Shown here: positions 61,984-64,000 of the stretch, in pieces
How the letters are laid out: the number at the start of each line of letters is the position of its first letter
Numbering within the stretch: position 1 is the first letter of the stretch
DNA from: Herpetosiphon gulosus
GTDB lineage: Bacteria > Chloroflexota > Chloroflexia > Chloroflexales > Herpetosiphonaceae
Length of the DNA: 64,000 nt
Assembly: GCF_039545135.1 (NCBI RefSeq)
Contig: NZ_BAABRU010000002.1
Span: 398,502 to 462,501, forward strand
Direction: 5' to 3'
The notes under the pieces: model-generated
Told to the model about the DNA's origin: nothing
The model's input: only the letters and a program-made list of their open reading frames with translations
Database searches by the model: none
Program-made: the position numbers and the translations under genes

Positions 61984-62991
61984 ATGGTAGCAGAAGATTT
62001 TATCAATGCCAAACATCATGCTTGGGAACGATTAACCCAGCTAACCAGCCGTGCTCAGAGTAATATTATTGCCATGGATGCCGCTGAATTGCAAGAGCTA
62101 GGCCGACTTTATCGCCAAGCGACCTCAGATTTAGCCCAAGCGCGGCGAGATTTTCCAGGTCATCCCTTGACAATCTATTTAAACGATTTGGTGGCGAAGG
62201 GCCATAGCAGCATCTACCGTGAGCGCAATTCGCCAATTACCGGAATAAAAAACTACTTTCTCTATCAACTCCCCCAAGCCTTCCGTGAGCTACTACCATT
62301 TACAGGCATAGCATTTTTAGCATTTTTCCTCCCAGCAATTGTGGCGTGGGTCATCAGCTACCAAGATCCGGTTCGAGGGGTAGCCTTAGCACCTGAATTT
62401 CAGCCAGTGATTGACGATATGCGAACCGATACTGAATGGTGGCGCAATTTAAATGACAACAATGCTGAAGGTGCAGTCATGATTCTATCCAATAACATCT
62501 TCGTCTCATTTCAAGCATTTGTGGGAGGGTTGACTTTAGGCTTACTCACACTCTATGCCCTGTATTACAACGGATTAATGCTTGGAATTCTATCTGGGGC
62601 AGCCCAAAATTTAGGCTTTGCCGATAATTTATGGGGATTTATTGCGGCGCACGGCCCTGTTGAGTTAAGCATCATCTTTCTTGCTGGCGGTGCTGGCTTA
62701 CAACTTGCTTGGGCCATTCTGCGACCAGGGATGGTTTCGCGGCGGGCCGCCTTGGCGATTGCTGCTCAACGGGCATTCAAAGTATCAGGAGCAATCGTCA
62801 TGTTTCTGATTCTAGCAGGATTAATCGAAGGCTTTATTTCGCCGCAATATCTACCATTGTGGTTTAAGATTGCAGTTGGTATTATCAGTGCTGGCAGTAT
62901 GTACGCCTATCTTTTATTAGCCGGACGCAACGTCCAACAACCAGAATCTGCTGAAGCAAGCGCCTTGAAGCTTGAAACCCCAGCACACTAG
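61984..62991 (+). CDS. SpoIIM-like (DUF95) membrane protein
   Basis: 335 residues. Soluble N-terminus (about 1-100) with ELGRLYRQATSDLAQARRDFP, then five or so membrane helices carrying the SpoIIM/DUF95 segments FVSFQAFVGGLTLGLLTLY and HGPVELSIIFLAGGAGLQLAWAI. In Bacillus SpoIIM helps septal peptidoglycan removal, but homologues in non-sporulators pair with RDD and MoxR genes for unknown membrane roles. AGAGGAG precedes the ATG. Only 39 bases separate it from the divergent RDD start, so promoters must overlap coding sequence. The LysM gene follows 9 bases later. Confidence 0.85.
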   Translation: MVAEDFINAKHHAWERLTQLTSRAQSNIIAMDAAELQELGRLYRQATSDLAQARRDFPGHPLTIYLNDLVAKGHSSIYRERNSPITGIKNYFLYQLPQAFRELLPFTGIAFLAFFLPAIVAWVISYQDPVRGVALAPEFQPVIDDMRTDTEWWRNLNDNNAEGAVMILSNNIFVSFQAFVGGLTLGLLTLYALYYNGLMLGILSGAAQNLGFADNLWGFIAAHGPVELSIIFLAGGAGLQLAWAILRPGMVSRRAALAIAAQRAFKVSGAIVMFLILAGLIEGFISPQYLPLWFKIAVGIISAGSMYAYLLLAGRNVQQPESAEASALKLETPAH

Positions 62992-63000
62992 AGGATCATA

Positions 63001-63399
63001 ATGAAACGACGAGATCAATTAGCGATTGGTTTGATTTGTGCAGCTTTAGTTGGATGCGGCACACCAGTTGCTAGCCGCCCAACCCCCAAACCGATTGTTA
63101 ATCTAACAGCGGCACCAACTATCGATTTAGATGCAACCCGTGAAGCCTATAAAAATGAGTTACAACCGACTGCGCAACCGCTCGGTTTATATATTGTGCG
63201 CGATGGCGACACGCTTGAATCGATAGCCTTAGCCTTTAATACCAGCGTAGAAGAAATTTCAGCCACCAATAAACTTGAAGATATCAATCTTATTGCAATT
63301 GGACAACCGCTGATCATTCCATCGCTGATTAGTGGCACGAGTAATCTGACGATAACGCTGCCATTAAATCAGTCTAAAGACCTAACTCCAACACCTTGA
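63001..63399 (+). CDS. LysM-domain lipoprotein
   Basis: 132 residues. Signal peptide with lipobox LVGC (Cys19), a Pro/Thr-rich linker (25-60) and one LysM domain (about 62-108; YIVRDGDTLESIALAFNTSVEEI...IGQPLIIP) that binds peptidoglycan or chitin-like glycans. It ends in a short Thr/Pro tail. Probably co-transcribed with the SpoIIM-like gene. Its stop codon overlaps the -35 of the next transcription unit. Confidence 0.88.
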   Translation: MKRRDQLAIGLICAALVGCGTPVASRPTPKPIVNLTAAPTIDLDATREAYKNELQPTAQPLGLYIVRDGDTLESIALAFNTSVEEISATNKLEDINLIAIGQPLIIPSLISGTSNLTITLPLNQSKDLTPTP

Positions 63400-63423
63400 C
63401 AATGATTTTCAGCATGCTATACT
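63396..63423 (+). promoter_or_regulatory. Strong sigma-70 promoter of the small transcription unit
   Basis: TTGACA (63396-63401), a 16-base spacer and TATACT (63418-63423): a consensus -35 and a one-mismatch -10. The start should be near 63430. Confidence 0.75.
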
Positions 63424-63477
63424 TCCAGCATAACCTTTATTCGATAACTACCGCAAGAGATAAAGGAGGTGATGCCA

Positions 63478-63522
63478 ATGAATGATAGTAGTCATTGTAG
63501 CATCACGGAGGGACTTCTCTAG
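63478..63522 (+). CDS. 14-residue micro-ORF with perfect Shine-Dalgarno
   Basis: ATG at 63478 gives MNDSSHCSITEGLL and a TAG stop. AAAGGAGGTGATG (63462-63474) is an almost complete complement of the 16S rRNA 3' end, with GGAGG 8 bases before the ATG, far stronger than most sites in this window. The ATG lies within a stable hairpin. It may be a leader/regulatory peptide, a tiny product or a decoy ribosome site. Confidence 0.45.
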   Translation: MNDSSHCSITEGLL

Positions 63523-63550
63523 TCCTATCGTGAAGCGAAAAGACGAAAGC

Positions 63551-63590
63551 AAACCGCCAGTTCGATGAACTGGCGGTTTCGCATTTTAGG
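63551..63590 (+). terminator. Intrinsic terminator of the small transcription unit
   Basis: AAACCGCCAGTTC (63551-63563) pairs perfectly with GAACTGGCGGTTT (63567-63579) around a GAT loop; CGCATTTT follows. Confidence 0.8.
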
Positions 63591-63635
63591 CTAGCTCAGC
63601 CAGCTTCGAGCAAGTTTAAGCTTTTTAGTACACAC

Positions 63636-63671
63636 AAAAACGCGCTAGATGTTGGACATCTAGCGCGTTTT
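63636..63671 (-). terminator. rRNA operon terminator
   Basis: CGCGCTAGATGT (63641-63652) pairs perfectly with ACATCTAGCGCG (63656-63667) around a 3-base loop, and A5/T4 flanks extend the stem. On the minus strand TTTTTGTGTG follows. It lies just after the 5S rRNA. Confidence 0.88.
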
Positions 63672-63679
63672 CGATTGGA

Positions 63680-63796
63680 TGGTACGCATCCTCCTACGTT
63701 CCCACAGCGGGTGCTGCAGTAGCCTCGGTGTGTGTCGCGTTCACGGCCTGGTTCGGGATGGAGCAGCGTGGGGCACAACCACCTCGACACGTACCA
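63680..63796 (-). rRNA. rrf: 5S ribosomal RNA
   Basis: 117 bases on the minus strand. Ends TGGTACG and CGTACCA pair to form helix I. The conserved loop CTCCATCCCGAACCAGGCCGTG, the GAGGCTACTGCAGC segment and CGCTGTGGGAACGTAGGAGG match bacterial 5S rRNA. It is the last gene of an rRNA operon whose other genes lie beyond the window edge. Confidence 0.93.
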
Positions 63797-64000
63797 ATGG
63801 TAAACCCAACAACAGATAAGCTTGATAACTATAGCTTCAAAAATTGCAATAAACATATTACAGATTGAATGCTTGCCGACGCGCGGCAACCGATGATCGC
63901 TCGGCTGTCTGCGGTTGTCTGCTCTACCGTTCACACGGCCTCCACAGCAACCCAGTTGTCCGTCTCGTCTCGACGGTGCCTCTCATACATTTCTGCACAT
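63797..64000 (-). other. Spacer upstream of 5S rRNA (probably 23S-5S region)
   Basis: About 200 bases upstream of 5S on the minus strand. I do not recognise the 3' end of 23S rRNA in it; AGACGAGACGGACAACTGGG and GAACGGTAGAGCAGACAACCG look like structured spacer. The 23S gene, if present, begins beyond 64000. No tRNA gene is visible. Confidence 0.5.

Larger units (their letters stand above)
63430..63590 (+). ncRNA. Candidate small structured RNA with micro-ORF
   Basis: A transcript of about 160 bases defined by the promoter before it and the terminator at its end. Hairpin A: GTGATGC-CAATGA (63469-63481) with TCATTG-TA-GCATCAC (63492-63506), a 13-bp stem that buries the start codon of a 14-codon ORF while leaving AAAGGAG free. 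Hairpin B: TCACG/CGTGA (63503-63507 with 63529-63533) closing GGACT/AGTCC (63511-63515 with 63521-63525). A and B share bases 63503-63506 and cannot form together. No known RNA family recognised. It could be a regulatory RNA or a translationally controlled peptide gene. Confidence 0.55.

Noticed and set aside
63462..63474. AAAGGAGGTGATG read as the reverse complement of a 16S rRNA 3' end
   Set aside because: Flanks do not match 16S rRNA, and 16S should lie beyond the window; its position 8 bases before an ATG explains it as a Shine-Dalgarno.
63596..63934. 112-codon ORF on the minus strand at the right edge
   Set aside because: It runs through the 5S rRNA and its terminator hairpin, so it is a chance frame.
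63840..64000. 3' end of 23S rRNA
   Set aside because: I could not match the conserved 23S 3' terminal helix or late sarcin-ricin region, so I call it spacer only.

Overview
The window looks like a chromosomal segment of a filamentous Chloroflexota bacterium, most likely Herpetosiphon or a close relative. I infer this from moderate GC with long G/C-rich intergenic repeats, the density of GAF-domain histidine kinases (one near 3,480 residues), a GH57 branching enzyme and a DUF2721 protein. No species-level marker was compared. Almost everything is ordinary core chromosome. I see no insertion sequence, phage, CRISPR array or tRNA gene.

Layout. 1-5 kb: end of an aldo/keto reductase, GH57 glucan branching enzyme, a degenerate PurD-like protein, a lipoprotein. 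5-11 kb (minus): membrane Fe-S heterodisulfide-reductase-like oxidoreductase, a SpeA-like decarboxylase with a long attenuator-like leader, a sensor kinase, DUF2721. 11.4-14.1 kb (minus): operon of a WXG100-alpha/beta-hydrolase fusion, a lipoprotein and a protein of unclear family. 14.5-19.1 kb (minus): five-gene operon of ArsB-type permease, unknown, esterase, UGT-type glycosyltransferase and pentapeptide-repeat protein. 19.5-34.5 kb (minus): six-gene signalling operon behind a good sigma-70 promoter flanked by a 9-bp inverted repeat, encoding a V4R protein, a beta-helix GlmU-like protein, a REC-degenerate-GGDEF protein, a 17-GAF histidine kinase, a receiver and an alpha/beta hydrolase whose nucleophile serine is replaced by glycine. 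34.5-39.7 kb (minus): LPDTG wall/membrane protein, cytochrome P450 and UvrA in one operon, plus an unknown. 40-46 kb (minus): enoyl-CoA hydratase, hybrid kinase, receiver and acyl-CoA ligase in one operon.

46-50 kb (plus): carA, then an ECF sigma factor with its membrane-anchored anti-sigma partner. 49.5-58 kb (minus): secreted PGRP/PA14 protein, a REC-GAF-PAS-kinase-REC hybrid, holA directly preceded by a 6S RNA gene, a WYL regulator. 58-63.4 kb: DUF1499 protein, an MshC-like cysteine ligase, a small acidic protein, miaA (probably leaderless), RDD protein, SpoIIM-like protein and a LysM lipoprotein. 63.4-64 kb: a compact self-contained transcription unit (promoter, perfect Shine-Dalgarno, 14-codon ORF, alternative hairpins, terminator) and, on the minus strand, a 5S rRNA with its terminator and part of the upstream rRNA spacer.

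The most promising undescribed items are the 19.5-34.5 kb signalling operon, the small RNA/micro-ORF unit at 63.4 kb, the leader RNA before the decarboxylase and the WXG100-hydrolase operon. All functional statements rest on reading motifs by eye; no database search was run.
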